From Gammaproteobacteria bacterium (GTDB taxonomy: Bacteria; Pseudomonadota; Gammaproteobacteria; JAJFKO01): 64,000 nt of DNA. The position numbers were made by a program, and so were the translations under genes. This document shows positions 37,541 to 47,631 of the stretch, in pieces (positions within the stretch are counted from its first letter, which is position 1; every line of letters starts with the position of its first letter). The stretch is from positions 54,611 through 118,610 of the forward strand of contig JAJFKO010000067.1 in assembly GCA_021773175.1 (NCBI GenBank), in the 5' to 3' direction. The notes beneath the pieces were generated by a model. That model worked only from the letters and a program-made list of their open reading frames with translations. It did no database searches and had not been told where the DNA came from.

Positions 37541-38822
37541 GACGATGGTTATGGGTTAACGGTGTAGGAACGTGTAGCTCTCTACCTGTTATTAATTTGA
37601 AATTTAAAATAAAGTTATACAAATCTGGAGAGTAAGACTCTGCTTCACCAAGTAAGTCAACGGCATCATCTGCTGCTGCAATATAATTGATAGCAGTAAT
37701 AACAATAACAGCTTCTCTATCAGATAAAGGCTCTCTTCGAAAGCGCTTTTGTAAAGCCGTTTCAACTTCAACAAAACTGGTCAATGCTTTTTTATCACCA
37801 TCAGCAAGGTCATTTAATGTCTTTAAATCTTCAAGCTTGTTTGAGATGTGAATTAAAAATGCTTGGACAAGAGGCCTGCGTGTTTTTTCTTTATCAATAT
37901 ATTTACTGGCTTGTGCAGGCCCGATAAAAAAACGCTGCCAATCAGAATCGGCCAATGATGTCGCAATTTCTCTGCGTAATATTATGTCTTTACTACGCGT
38001 TAAATTACAAAGTGCCGTGGATACACTTATAAAAACCTGCATCACTGCTTGCGGTTCTCCAAACTCACTTAATTTTTCTATGGCCGCAGCATGAAACTTA
38101 TCTGTTGGCAATTCTGGTTTATAGACTTCGACCGTAGCTTTAACTACCTTCATTAGCTTTGCATGAAAACTCTCAATATGAGTTATCTCTGGTATTCTGC
38201 CCGCTAATAAGACCGAACTATCATTCCAAACATCCACAATAAAATTACGCAAATTATCAGGGTATTGATCCAGAATAGTGCGTTGACGTTTCCTTTCACC
38301 GCCTTGTTCTCTACGCCGTCTTTCTGCAGTATATCCAACTAGCGCTGCTAGCTCTGCTTGTGTTTCATCTTCTTCTTCAGCTTCATCCGGCCTCGCTCTT
38401 ACTAATACTTTAAGCTCAAGCTGTAAAGGACCATTGATGTCTTTGAAAAACTGAAGAAGATTAGAAAGACTTGTTGCATAGGGCTCACGAATAAGACAAT
38501 GATATAAAGCTTGCAAATCTGCTGATGTTAAGCCTTCTAAATACAGCAAAATAATTGCTATCATTCTTTTTTCATGTTTTTTTCCAGCTATCATATTCGG
38601 GTCCAACGCAATAGCTCTGTTTAGAGTCGTAAACTTGCCTGAATAAAGTTCTTTATATTTTACAATTTTACGAGACGGAAATGTGCTAATAACGTGTAAA
38701 GCATCTGCAAAACTACGTTGCAATCTTGCCGTTACATTAGCATCAGCCATATCTACAATATTTAACTGCTCTTTCAAGTGCTTAGCTAAACGAGCAACGG
38801 GATTATCACCAGCAAACATCAA
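37536..38822 (-). CDS. Orphan cytosolic-type helical protein
   Basis: I do not recognise this 428-residue protein. It has no signal peptide or transmembrane helix and is predicted mostly alpha-helical. An acidic then strongly basic stretch lies at ~145-180 (RPDEAEEEDETQAE, then RRRREQGGERKRQR). The tail is His-rich (LTHNHRH). It stands alone, upstream of a short tandem duplication and divergent from groES. Its style (large, soluble, orphan, low homology) resembles the proteins at 27.3 and 56-64 kb. Confidence 0.68.
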   Translation of the reverse strand: MMFAGDNPVARLAKHLKEQLNIVDMADANVTARLQRSFADALHVISTFPSRKIVKYKELYSGKFTTLNRAIALDPNMIAGKKHEKRMIAIILLYLEGLTSADLQALYHCLIREPYATSLSNLLQFFKDINGPLQLELKVLVRARPDEAEEEDETQAELAALVGYTAERRRREQGGERKRQRTILDQYPDNLRNFIVDVWNDSSVLLAGRIPEITHIESFHAKLMKVVKATVEVYKPELPTDKFHAAAIEKLSEFGEPQAVMQVFISVSTALCNLTRSKDIILRREIATSLADSDWQRFFIGPAQASKYIDKEKTRRPLVQAFLIHISNKLEDLKTLNDLADGDKKALTSFVEVETALQKRFRREPLSDREAVIVITAINYIAAADDAVDLLGEAESYSPDLYNFILNFKLITGRELHVPTPLTHNHRH

Positions 38823-38970
38823 AACTCTCTACTTCAAATTGATAATAAAGTCGCCAAGTATGAACAAAAATAACGCAAAATGCAAACAAGGAAATTACTC
38901 TTTCGTAAATTAATGCTCTGATCAATAAGCATTCACGTGATTATTTTCCATACTTTTTTAGTATCCATCC

Positions 38971-38999
38971 TTGAAAGCTTGACAACCACCCCCATATAG
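38971..38999 (+). promoter_or_regulatory. Sigma-32 heat-shock promoter of groESL
   Basis: CTTGAAA at 38971-38977 and CCCCATATA at 38991-38999 are separated by 13 nt. Both match the RpoH consensus (CTTGAAA, N11-16, CCCCATNTA) almost perfectly. Confidence 0.93.
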
Positions 39000-39005
39000 C
39001 TACCA

Positions 39006-39032
39006 TTGGCACTCCTCAACTGAGAGTGCTAA
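39006..39032 (+). promoter_or_regulatory. CIRCE operator (HrcA binding site)
   Basis: TTGGCACTC, a 9-nt spacer, then GAGTGCTAA matches the CIRCE consensus TTAGCACTC-N9-GAGTGCTAA with one mismatch. It sits just downstream of the sigma-32 minus-10, where bound HrcA would block initiation or clearance. Confidence 0.93.
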
Positions 39033-39094
39033 GGCACAGGTGGCCTGAATTCCAGGCCGCGTTTATAAACGTATATATATTGGAGAAGATACAA

Positions 39095-39391
39095 ATGGCT
39101 GAATCAATTCGCCCATTAGGTGACAGAGTTGTCGTACGCCGTGTAGATAGTGAACAAACTACACCTGGCGGTATTGTTATTCCTGAAACCGCATCAAAAG
39201 AAAAGCCAATGTTTGGTGTTGTTGTGGCTGTTGGCCCTGGCGCTGTTTTAGATAATGGCGATCGTCGTGGTATGGACCTTAAAGATGGTGAGAAAGTTCT
39301 TTTTGGTAAATATGCCGGCACAGAATTCAAATTAGGTGACAATGATCTCGTTGTTTTACGTGAAGACGACATCATGGGTGTTGTCGCTTAA
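39095..39391 (+). CDS. groES: Co-chaperonin GroES
   Basis: A 98-residue protein, the lid of the GroEL chamber. It begins [18 protein letters not shown]; the mobile loop is ~17-33 ([18 protein letters not shown]), and [13 protein letters not shown] and [10 protein letters not shown] follow. The ATG at 39095 has TGGAGA 8 nt upstream, so in-frame upstream starts are unnecessary. It is transcribed from a dual sigma-32/CIRCE region and is followed 36 nt later by groEL. Confidence 0.98.
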   Translation: MAESIRPLGDRVVVRRVDSEQTTPGGIVIPETASKEKPMFGVVVAVGPGAVLDNGDRRGMDLKDGEKVLFGKYAGTEFKLGDNDLVVLREDDIMGVVA

Positions 39392-39427
39392 TTATTATTT
39401 TATTAATGTTCGAATGAGGATTTAAAC

Positions 39428-41086
39428 ATGGCTGCAAAGCAAATTATTTCATCTGAAGAAGGTCGTCAATTAATGCTGAGAGGCGTTAACATTTTGGCTG
39501 ACGCTGTCGGTGTAACCATGGGCCCTAAAGGCCGTAACGTGGTTATTGAAAAATCTTTTGGTGCTCCAACCATTACTAAAGATGGTGTATCTGTTGCGAA
39601 AGAAATCGAATTAGAAAATCGATTTGAAAACATGGGTGCACAAATGGTTAAAGAAGTAGCTTCACAAACATCTGATGATGCTGGTGACGGTACGACAACA
39701 GCAACTGTATTAGCGCGCTCTATCTTAGCTGAAGGTATGAAAGCCGTTGTTGCTGGCATGAACCCAATGGACTTAAAACGTGGTATTGATAAAGCTGTAA
39801 CTCTAGCAGTTGCTGAACTACAAAAGCTTTCTACTCCATGTAAAGACAACAAAGCTATCGCTCAAGTTGGTACAATCTCTGCTAACTCTGACGAGTCTGT
39901 TGGTAAAATCATTGCTGATGCAATGGAAAAAGTTGGTAAAGAAGGTGTTATTACTGTTGAAGACGGTTCTGGTTTAGAAAATGAATTAGACGTCGTTGAA
40001 GGTATGCAGTTTGACCGTGGTTACTTATCACCATACTTCATTACTAATCAACAAAACATGTCTGCTGAATTAGAAAACCCACATATCTTATTAGTTGATA
40101 AGAAAATTTCTAACATTCGTGACATGCTACCTATCTTAGAAGCTGTTGCTAAATCTGGTCGTCCTTTAATGATTCTTGCTGAAGATGTTGAAGGTGAAGC
40201 ATTAGCAACATTAGTTGTTAACAACATTCGCGGTATCGTTAAAGTTGCAGCTGTAAAAGCACCTGGCTTTGGTGATCGTCGTAAAGCAATGTTACAAGAT
40301 ATTGCTACATTAACCGGCGGTAATGTGATTGCTGAAGAAATCGGTAAAACATTAGAAGCGGCTACTTTAGAAGACTTAGGTACAGCAAAACGTGTTGTTA
40401 TCACTAAAGACAATACAACGCTTGTTGATGGTGCTGGTAATGCAACAGATATCAAAGCGCGTATCGAACAAATTCGTGCTGAGAAAGAACAAAGCTCTTC
40501 TGATTATGACCGTGAGAAATTAGAAGAACGTGTTGCTAAGCTTGCTGGCGGTGTTGCTGTTATTAAAGTTGGCGCTGCAACTGAAATTGAAATGAAAGAA
40601 AAGAAAGCCCGTGTTGAAGATGCTCTACACGCTGTTCGTGCAGCAGTAGAAGAAGGTGTTGTTCCTGGTGGTGGTGTTGCTTTAATTCGTGTATTAGCAA
40701 AAATCAAAGAGTTGAAAGGTGATAATCACGAACAAAATATGGGTATTGCAATCGTTAGCCGTGCTATCGAATCGCCATTACGTCGTATCGCACACAATGC
40801 TGGTGTTGATGCTTCTGTTATCTTAAATAAAGTCCTTGAAGAAGGTAAAGGTAACATGGGTTATAACGCTGCTACTGGCGAGTTTGTTGATATGATTAAA
40901 GCCGGGATTCTTGATCCAACCAAGGTAACACGTACTGCTTTACAAAAAGCTGCGTCTATCTCTGGTCTCATGATCACTACAGAATGCATGATTGCTGATC
41001 TTCCAAAGAAAGAAGAAGCTGGTGCACCTGATATGGGTGGAATGGGCGGTATGGGTGGAATGGGAGGCATGGGCGGCATGATGTAA
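39428..41086 (+). CDS. groEL: Chaperonin GroEL
   Basis: A 552-residue chaperonin of normal length. Nucleotide-binding motifs [19 protein letters not shown] and [11 protein letters not shown] are present, and the tail ends in the GGM repeats ([13 protein letters not shown]). It forms the double-ring folding chamber with GroES. The codons are GCT/GTT/GGT-rich, as expected for a highly expressed gene. A strong terminator follows at 41129-41155. Confidence 0.99.
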   Translation: MAAKQIISSEEGRQLMLRGVNILADAVGVTMGPKGRNVVIEKSFGAPTITKDGVSVAKEIELENRFENMGAQMVKEVASQTSDDAGDGTTTATVLARSILAEGMKAVVAGMNPMDLKRGIDKAVTLAVAELQKLSTPCKDNKAIAQVGTISANSDESVGKIIADAMEKVGKEGVITVEDGSGLENELDVVEGMQFDRGYLSPYFITNQQNMSAELENPHILLVDKKISNIRDMLPILEAVAKSGRPLMILAEDVEGEALATLVVNNIRGIVKVAAVKAPGFGDRRKAMLQDIATLTGGNVIAEEIGKTLEAATLEDLGTAKRVVITKDNTTLVDGAGNATDIKARIEQIRAEKEQSSSDYDREKLEERVAKLAGGVAVIKVGAATEIEMKEKKARVEDALHAVRAAVEEGVVPGGGVALIRVLAKIKELKGDNHEQNMGIAIVSRAIESPLRRIAHNAGVDASVILNKVLEEGKGNMGYNAATGEFVDMIKAGILDPTKVTRTALQKAASISGLMITTECMIADLPKKEEAGAPDMGGMGGMGGMGGMGGMM

Positions 41087-41126
41087 ATCGCTGCTTATGA
41101 GATTCTCATTTACCTTAGCGTAAATA

Positions 41127-42374
41127 CTAAAAACCCCGCCTTGTGCGGGGTTTTTGTTTATATGAATATATTAACAATACTGCTGCACAAATGACGGCAA
41201 TAAATGTTGCTATCATCACAGGAATAATAGAGATTAAATAATTTTTATTTGTTAAATCTAATAGCTCACCAACTACAGGCACTAATAACATACCAATAAT
41301 GACACTAAACATATTTACAAAACCTATAGCTACGCCAATTTGTTTTTCTTTGACAACCTCTCTAGTTAAAGTAAAAACTAAAAGGACATTAGCTGAAAAG
41401 AAGCCTATTCCAAAATATAGTACTGTTTTAATAGTAATGTTTGAAATCAAATAATTACAACTAATTAGTAAGATAAACTCTATAGCCGTACATATAAGAA
41501 TAAAAGTACGCAAATTTTTCAACCGTTGCGACCAGAAACCAATAATTGGAGCTGCGATCACATAACCAATAATGCTATAACCATTATCAATGGTGGCTTG
41601 ATAAGCAGACAACTTATAGATATGTTCTAAATAATCTACACGCCACATATTCGTTAAAACCATGATATTAGCAAAAGCACAGCCCGTGAGAATAGCGCAT
41701 AGCCATAATTCTTTATTACTCATAATTTGCTTTAGATGTATTACTACATCTTTGGCATGATGAGAAGACGGTACATAAGGGTCTTTAATAACAATCCACA
41801 TTACAGCGGCTATAAACAAACAAAAGAAGGTATTAACTAACAAAAGCTCAGACCAGCCAAAATAAACAATCAATATTGGGAGTGCAATACCAATAATAAA
41901 AACGCCCAATAACTCCATCATAATAGTGAAGCTAACCGCCAGCTTATAATGTTTCTTATCTAACCAGTGAGCAGCAAGATAAAGCGCTCCAATAAAGGCT
42001 GTACTCGCAGCAAGCCCCATTAAAAAACGACCTGCGCTATAAAGAGGATAACTAAATTGAATATTAGAAATATAGACTAGAAGAGTTCCAACCGAGAAGA
42101 TTATTAAAGAGGAAGTGAGTAACTTCTTTGCATTAAAAAAATCATACAAAAACCCCACCGGGATTTGTAATAAAACATAAGGAATTAAATAGAATGTCGT
42201 TAGCATGCCAATTTCGACATTAGTTAATAAAAAGTGTGTTTCTAGATAGTGCACTTTCAGACTTGGTGAAATTTGCATACCATATTGATACAGTTGAAAA
42301 AATGCAGGTAAAAACCAGATCAACCAGCGCCTAATTAAACCTGGAGAGCTCTTTCCCATACTTTCCTTACTCAT
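41127..42374 (-). CDS. Major facilitator superfamily transporter
   Basis: A 415-residue protein with 12 predicted helices and a short N-terminal cytoplasmic tail. The MFS signature between helices 2 and 3 is GFLYDFFNAKKLL, and helix 4 has GRFLMGLAAS. Family layout suggests a metabolite permease of the kind abundant in Legionella and Coxiella; the substrate is unknown. The C-terminal tail KQKPRTRRGF is read through the groESL terminator and may have been acquired by losing an earlier stop. The basic tail is unlikely to matter for transport. Confidence 0.82.
   Translation of the reverse strand: MSKESMGKSSPGLIRRWLIWFLPAFFQLYQYGMQISPSLKVHYLETHFLLTNVEIGMLTTFYLIPYVLLQIPVGFLYDFFNAKKLLTSSLIIFSVGTLLVYISNIQFSYPLYSAGRFLMGLAASTAFIGALYLAAHWLDKKHYKLAVSFTIMMELLGVFIIGIALPILIVYFGWSELLLVNTFFCLFIAAVMWIVIKDPYVPSSHHAKDVVIHLKQIMSNKELWLCAILTGCAFANIMVLTNMWRVDYLEHIYKLSAYQATIDNGYSIIGYVIAAPIIGFWSQRLKNLRTFILICTAIEFILLISCNYLISNITIKTVLYFGIGFFSANVLLVFTLTREVVKEKQIGVAIGFVNMFSVIIGMLLVPVVGELLDLTNKNYLISIIPVMIATFIAVICAAVLLIYSYKQKPRTRRGF
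41129..41155 (+). terminator. groESL terminator, inside the end of the convergent MFS gene
   Basis: AAAAACCCCGC (41129-41139), a 5-nt loop and GCGGGGTTTTT (41145-41155) form a very strong stem with a T tail. The convergent MFS gene ends at 41127, so its last ~10 codons (KPRTRRGF and stop) are encoded within this terminator. Confidence 0.95.
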
Positions 42375-42406
42375 GTGATCTCAAAATCTATTCAGCAGAA
42401 TATTAA

Positions 42407-43102
42407 TTATTGGATAATACCACAACGCAAGTTAGCAGGAACCGCAATATCAATTTTCTTTGGTAAGGCTAAGTTAAGATTGGCCATCAGTTCAATAAAT
42501 TCAGCACGACTGTGATTGGCTAAACGCGGATTAAAATGCTTTTCTTCAGCGATCGTTGAGCTTTTAAAACCTAAATAATCATGTCCGGGGAAAATTATGG
42601 TTTCTTCTGGTAGGGTAAAAAGTTTCTTCGTTACAGAATCATATAACTGTCCAGCATCGCCATCCTGAAAATCAGTACGGCCACAAGATCTAATCAACAG
42701 TGTATCGCCGGTTAACAAAAACTTATTATTAATATGAAATGTTAAATGGCATTCTGTGTGTCCAGGCGTCGCAATAACTTTTATAGTAACATCACCAAAC
42801 TGTAAAATTTCGCCATCACCGATAAATTTATCAGCACCAACAACATCAGAGTTAGCAGGAACAATAACCTCGCATTGCGTTTTTTCTCTGAGTTTACCGC
42901 TTGCTGTAATATGATCAGCATGAAGATGTGTTTCTAATGTTGCATATAATGTTAAATTTAACTCTTGTAAAAGCTGTAAATCACGATCTATCTGTTCTAA
43001 AACAGAGTCAATGAATACCGCTTGTCGCGTTGTTTCATCAGCGATTAAATAGGTGAAATTACAGCTTTCACAATCAAATAGTTGGCGCAAAATCATCAAC
43101 AA
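42407..43102 (-). CDS. Persulfide dioxygenase-like metallo-beta-lactamase fold protein (ETHE1 type)
   Basis: A 231-residue MBL-fold enzyme. The metal motif is THLHADH, with further ligands in TPGHTECH, LTGDTLLI and FPGHDY. The segment GRTDFQDGDAGQLYDSVTKK is specific to the ETHE1/persulfide dioxygenase branch, which oxidises glutathione persulfide to sulfite. It lies 11 nt beyond the KimA-like permease stop. A rhodanese (53639-53932) that could act in the same sulfide-oxidation route is encoded on the other side of the origin. Confidence 0.88.
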   Translation of the reverse strand: MLMILRQLFDCESCNFTYLIADETTRQAVFIDSVLEQIDRDLQLLQELNLTLYATLETHLHADHITASGKLREKTQCEVIVPANSDVVGADKFIGDGEILQFGDVTIKVIATPGHTECHLTFHINNKFLLTGDTLLIRSCGRTDFQDGDAGQLYDSVTKKLFTLPEETIIFPGHDYLGFKSSTIAEEKHFNPRLANHSRAEFIELMANLNLALPKKIDIAVPANLRCGIIQ

Positions 43103-43113
43103 TTCCTTGTTAT

Positions 43114-45066
43114 TTAGTTTAGTTTCATTGGCAGAATAACCATTCGCATACCCTGTAAATGCAGCTTACGTTGAATAGCAAACGCTGTTTCATTATGCAG
43201 TTGTCGAACGAACCAGTTATCTTTTTCCATAACAAGCTCACTTGCAAAGAACATGGCATTAGGGATTTTTTTATAGATTTTTTCACTAGCTTTCCCTAGC
43301 TCTTCAACTGGATCGATACCATATAAAACATATGAACGAACTGGATAGTTATGCTTTCTTGCAAATCGTACGAAATGATCTAAATTTTTCTTCACTTTTT
43401 TCTTCATTGAGTCGAGCGCAGTTTCCGCACCATAGCTTTCAACATCAATAACGCCACAACTTAAGAAAATAAAGTTTTTGAAGTAATCTGGAAATAAACG
43501 TTGTACCCATAATAGAGTATGCATTCCTGCTCCTCGACTCTGACTTACAAAGAATACGGCTGTTGGTGCATTATTATCAAACTTGATCTTTGATATATTA
43601 TCTTCAAGAATCTCTTTTTCTTCCGCAAAAATTTCATCGACCGTATCCAGCTTCTTATATACTTCACTATAATGTTTGCGAATAAAAACACATGTTGCCA
43701 TAACACAAGCAACGACTAAGAGCGCTTCCCAACCGCCATCAAAAAAACGGCTCACGACAACAAACGTTAAAATAACCCCACAGACAATAAAACCTAAACT
43801 CGAGAGAATAAGTCGTTGTAACCATAAGCGATGCTTGCCGCGCTGCGTATACCAGTGCTTGCATAAACCCGCAATAGAGGTGATAAAAGCTAAAAATACA
43901 TTAATACTATAAAGAACGACCAGTATACCAACATGGCCATGCGTAATCGTCACCAATATAATTGCTGCTATACCAAATAAAATCACGCCATTTTGAGTAA
44001 CTAAACGACTTGATAAAATGCGAAATTTGTTCGGCATCCAGTTATCCATCGCCATATTTGCGACAACAGCGGGACCACCTAAAAACCCGGTATTGGCGCC
44101 AACAAATAATAAGCCAAACTCAAAAATTAAAGTAACGATTAAAATACTATGGGCAAAAGGCATACCATGTAATATTTTAGTAAATACGACCGCATTTAAT
44201 GTTTCGCCGGCAACCGCTTTGGCATGCCAAAGTAAATATAATAGAATAATACCGCCAGCGGTAATACTTAATGACACCGCCATATAAAACATGGTCCACT
44301 TACCGGTCTTAACGCGAGGTTTAGTAAGAATATTCACATTGTTAGAAACTGCTTCCAAACCGGTATAAGTCCCGCCACCTATTGAATAGGCACTTAAAAA
44401 CAATGCCACTACAAAGAAAGCGCCATTGAGCAACGCGAGATGATGTGTTTCTTTAATCGCTTGGTGGGCAATGACAGGTAAGCCACTACTATGACTAAAG
44501 ATACCGTAAAGAATCATAAATAAATGTGTGATCACAAAACCTATAAAAATAGGCATTAAGATTTTTATAGATTCTTTCATACCGCGTAAATTCAAAATCA
44601 TTAATATAATAATAAATAACACATCAACTTTTATTTTATAGACTTGAGCAGACAACGGTAACATACTAAATAAAGCATCTGTGCCACTAGCAATCGAGAT
44701 AGAAATTGTAAGAATATAATCAACAATTAAAGCTGAACCTGCTAATAAACCTGCATTTGGACCTAATAATTTTGTTGCCGCTTTATAACCACCACCACCA
44801 TTAGGAAAGAGTTCAATAACTTGGTTATACGCAAATGAGATAAGAAATACTGTAATTGCAGTGGCAACCGCTAAATACAATGCAAGCTGTGTGTGGTGAC
44901 CTAAGGCTAGAAAAGATTCTTGTGGACCATAGCAAGATGAGGATAAACCATCAGCACCAAGTCCAATCCAGGCTAAAAAAGCTGTTAAAGCAATATGCTT
45001 CCGCGTTTTTTTATCCATAGGATCGCGGGGTTTACCAATAATAAGGCTATAAAGCTTTGCAAACAT
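43114..45066 (-). CDS. APC-superfamily permease, KimA-like
   Basis: A 650-residue membrane protein. About 12 helices occupy residues ~25-465, followed by a ~180-residue cytoplasmic C-terminal domain. The order GLGADGLSSSCYGPQE, FPNGGGGYKAATKLLGPNAG and LIVDYILTISISIASGTDA parallels the Bacillus KimA (YdaO) high-affinity potassium importer. I infer a cation or amino-acid importer with a regulatory soluble domain; KimA proteins bind c-di-AMP there, which is not known for gammaproteobacteria. It points away from the origin. Confidence 0.8.
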   Translation of the reverse strand: MFAKLYSLIIGKPRDPMDKKTRKHIALTAFLAWIGLGADGLSSSCYGPQESFLALGHHTQLALYLAVATAITVFLISFAYNQVIELFPNGGGGYKAATKLLGPNAGLLAGSALIVDYILTISISIASGTDALFSMLPLSAQVYKIKVDVLFIIILMILNLRGMKESIKILMPIFIGFVITHLFMILYGIFSHSSGLPVIAHQAIKETHHLALLNGAFFVVALFLSAYSIGGGTYTGLEAVSNNVNILTKPRVKTGKWTMFYMAVSLSITAGGIILLYLLWHAKAVAGETLNAVVFTKILHGMPFAHSILIVTLIFEFGLLFVGANTGFLGGPAVVANMAMDNWMPNKFRILSSRLVTQNGVILFGIAAIILVTITHGHVGILVVLYSINVFLAFITSIAGLCKHWYTQRGKHRLWLQRLILSSLGFIVCGVILTFVVVSRFFDGGWEALLVVACVMATCVFIRKHYSEVYKKLDTVDEIFAEEKEILEDNISKIKFDNNAPTAVFFVSQSRGAGMHTLLWVQRLFPDYFKNFIFLSCGVIDVESYGAETALDSMKKKVKKNLDHFVRFARKHNYPVRSYVLYGIDPVEELGKASEKIYKKIPNAMFFASELVMEKDNWFVRQLHNETAFAIQRKLHLQGMRMVILPMKLN

Positions 45067-45183
45067 ATTTTTTCAAATTTATAGAGATTTATCTCTGTTA
45101 TTTTTGTGAAGGAAATTATACCGATCAAAAGTTAAAATGCGAACTTATAATAAACAATAATATTAATTTAATAATGAGCAAAA

Positions 45184-45600
45184 TGTGTATAAAACATTTT
45201 GAAACGCGACAAAGAAAGAGGTTTATCATAAGCTCTATAAAAATGAACAAGCTGTGAAGATCTATGCTCAAAGAATGTTTGATACATGTGGATAAGCTGT
45301 ACTTAACTAAGGTGGTTGATCAGACATTGATCTTATACACAGATAACACACTTGCAAAAAGATAGGTTATCCACAGCTTTTCAATAAGCTAAACAACTAA
45401 AAAGTAGTTAATTTCAAGACTTAATAACAGATTTTTACGACATAATAATAACAATAATCTTTTAATATAATATTCTAATATATTAATAAGGGTTGAATAA
45501 AAAATTACCTATGATGTTTTTTACACTATATGAAGATTTAAATTCATAGCTTCTCTAGAGAGTTAAGTATTTATACAAAATGGACGTTACATTTTTTTAA
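45184..45600. other. Probable chromosomal replication origin (oriC)
   Basis: Four exact TTATNCACA DnaA boxes lie within 192 bp: TGTGTATAA at 45184-45192 and TGTGGATAA at 45287-45295 (both minus strand), TTATACACA at 45333-45341 and TTATCCACA at 45367-45375 (both plus). A very AT-rich stretch at ~45420-45535 follows and could be the unwinding element. The site is directly upstream of mnmG-rsmG-parA-parB, the usual origin neighbourhood in gammaproteobacteria, and genes diverge from it. The rest of the 45067-45753 gap has two repeat fragments and the mnmG promoter. Confidence 0.85.
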
Positions 45601-45621
45601 GTATAATACTTAAATACTCAC

Positions 45622-45643
45622 TTAAACCTGGATTCTACAGTTG
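45622..45643 (+). repeat. Single arm related to the palindrome at 15.8 kb
   Basis: TTAAACCTGGATTCTACAGTTG matches the outer arm of the 15813-15997 palindrome (TTAACCTAGATTCCGCAGTTG) at most positions. No partner arm is visible nearby, so it is a solitary end. Confidence 0.5.
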
Positions 45644-45699
45644 TTAAAGGAACTTTATTCTGTATAATTGGCAATTATCTAAACAACTTCATATTTTTA

Positions 45700-45725
45700 A
45701 GACTTACGTAAAAGACTTTGCGTAA
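45700..45725 (+). repeat. Collapsed copy of the AGGACTTACG repeat
   Basis: GACTTACGTAAAAGACTTTGCGTAA joins the left end (GACTTACG..AAA) directly to the right end (TTTGCGTAA) of the family seen at 18719 and 47629. It sits ~28 bp upstream of the mnmG start and could be an excision scar or minimal form. Confidence 0.45.
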
Positions 45726-45753
45726 ATTCGTATGCAATACCAAAGGTTCGTCA

Positions 45754-47631
45754 ATGGCTAATGTAGATTTACAACAACATTTCGATGTCATTATTGTCGG
45801 TGGTGGTCATGCTGGTACTGAAGCAGCGCTGGCTGCTGCTAGAACAGGCTCTAAAACCTTGTTACTAACTCATAATATCGAAACCATAGGTCAAATGTCC
45901 TGTAATCCTGCTATTGGTGGTATTGGTAAAGGTCATTTAGTTAAAGAGATTGATGCTTTAGGTGGTGTTATGGCGAAAGCTATCGATCAGGCCGGTATTC
46001 AATTTCGCATTCTCAATTCACGCAAAGGACCAGCTGTACGTGCAACCCGAGCTCAAGCTGATCGGGTTTTATATAAACAAGCTATTCGTCAATTTGTTGA
46101 AAAACAAGATAATTTATTAATATTCCAACAAGCAGTTGATGATTTAATTGTCGAAGAGGATAAGGTCATTGGGGTTGTTACTCAAATGGGCTTACGTTTT
46201 ATAAGCAGCACGGTCGTGCTAACTGTTGGGACTTTTCTTGGTGGCAAAATTCATATTGGTTTAAATAATTATAAAGGTGGTCGTGCAGGTGATCCGCCAT
46301 CGATTGCATTAGCTCAACGTTTACGTGAATTACCTTTTCGAGTCGATCGTTTAAAAACAGGTACACCGCCACGCATTGATAAACGCACGATTAATTTCAG
46401 TAAGTTAGAAGTTCAACCAGGCGATCAACCAACCCCTGTGTTTTCATTTTTAGGTCATCGTCAACAACATCCGCAACAGATTCCTTGTCATATAACCTAT
46501 ACCAATGAAAAAACACACGACATTATTCGTGAAGGTTTAGATCAGTCAGCTATGTATAGTGGTGCGATTGAAGGTATTGGCCCACGTTACTGTCCATCGA
46601 TTGAAGATAAAATTGTACGTTTTGCTGATAAAAGTATGCATCAAATCTTTGTTGAGCCTGAAGGCTTGACTGCTAATGAAATTTATCCGAATGGTATTTC
46701 GACAAGCTTGCCATTTGAGCATCAGCTAGCTTTTGTTCGCAGCATTATTGGTTTTGAAAATGCGCATATCAGCCGACCAGGCTATGCTATCGAATATGAT
46801 TTTTTCGATCCGCGTGATTTGCAACCAAGCTTACAAACCAAATATATACATGGATTATTCTTTGCAGGGCAGATTAACGGCACCACAGGCTACGAAGAGG
46901 CTGCTGCCCAGGGATTGATTGCAGGATTAAATGCAAGCTTGCTAGCGCAAGGAAAAGAAGCTTGGTATCCACGACGAGATGAAGCATACATTGGTGTGCT
47001 TATTGATGATTTAATTACCAGGGGGACTAATGAACCTTACCGTATGTTCACTTCAAGAGCAGAATATCGTTTATTACTGCGTGAAGATAATGCCGACTTA
47101 CGCTTAACGGAGCATGGTTATCGTTTAGGATTAGTTGACGAAAAACATTGGCAAATATTTAATGAGAAGCAAGAACAGGTTGCTAAAGAGAAGCAACGTT
47201 TGCACGATCTTTGGGTGAATCCTGGAAGCGAGGTTGCAGAATCAGCATGTGAAGTGCTAGACGTTGCTATAGCTAAAGAGTATCGAGCGACAGATTTATT
47301 AAAGCGGCCAGAAATAAATTATGTAAGCTTAATGCAAGTTAGTGGTATTGGTCCAGGTTTGAGCAATGAAGCTGCTGCTAACCAAGTAGAAATTCAAGCA
47401 AAGTATCAAGGTTACATTGATAGGCAGTTGGAAGAAATTAATCGTCAGCAACGTCATGAGCAAACAAATATCCCAAAATCAATAAATTACGTAAATATTA
47501 AAAGTTTATCTAACGAAATAAAAGAAAAATTATTAGCGGTAAAACCTGAAACGGTTGGTATGGCAATGCGTATTCCTGGTATGACGCCAGCAGCTATCTC
47601 AATTTTATTGGTTCATCTAAAAAAACATTAG
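45754..47631 (+). CDS. mnmG: tRNA uridine-5-carboxymethylaminomethyl modification enzyme MnmG (GidA)
   Basis: A 625-residue FAD/NADH enzyme, the partner of MnmE in wobble-uridine modification. The N-terminal dinucleotide loop is [50 protein letters not shown] and [10 protein letters not shown] are all diagnostic. The ATG at 45754 with AAAGG upstream is preferred over the in-frame TTG at 45718. The protein ends LLVHLKKH, and the stop TAG overlaps the first bases of palindromic repeat copy B. It is the first gene right of the origin. Confidence 0.98.
   Translation: MANVDLQQHFDVIIVGGGHAGTEAALAAARTGSKTLLLTHNIETIGQMSCNPAIGGIGKGHLVKEIDALGGVMAKAIDQAGIQFRILNSRKGPAVRATRAQADRVLYKQAIRQFVEKQDNLLIFQQAVDDLIVEEDKVIGVVTQMGLRFISSTVVLTVGTFLGGKIHIGLNNYKGGRAGDPPSIALAQRLRELPFRVDRLKTGTPPRIDKRTINFSKLEVQPGDQPTPVFSFLGHRQQHPQQIPCHITYTNEKTHDIIREGLDQSAMYSGAIEGIGPRYCPSIEDKIVRFADKSMHQIFVEPEGLTANEIYPNGISTSLPFEHQLAFVRSIIGFENAHISRPGYAIEYDFFDPRDLQPSLQTKYIHGLFFAGQINGTTGYEEAAAQGLIAGLNASLLAQGKEAWYPRRDEAYIGVLIDDLITRGTNEPYRMFTSRAEYRLLLREDNADLRLTEHGYRLGLVDEKHWQIFNEKQEQVAKEKQRLHDLWVNPGSEVAESACEVLDVAIAKEYRATDLLKRPEINYVSLMQVSGIGPGLSNEAAANQVEIQAKYQGYIDRQLEEINRQQRHEQTNIPKSINYVNIKSLSNEIKEKLLAVKPETVGMAMRIPGMTPAAISILLVHLKKH

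Noticed and set aside
39016..39375. 119-codon minus-strand frame antisense to groES, with similar ones under groEL
   Set aside because: These are shadow frames of highly expressed genes with biased codons; no start signals and no family.
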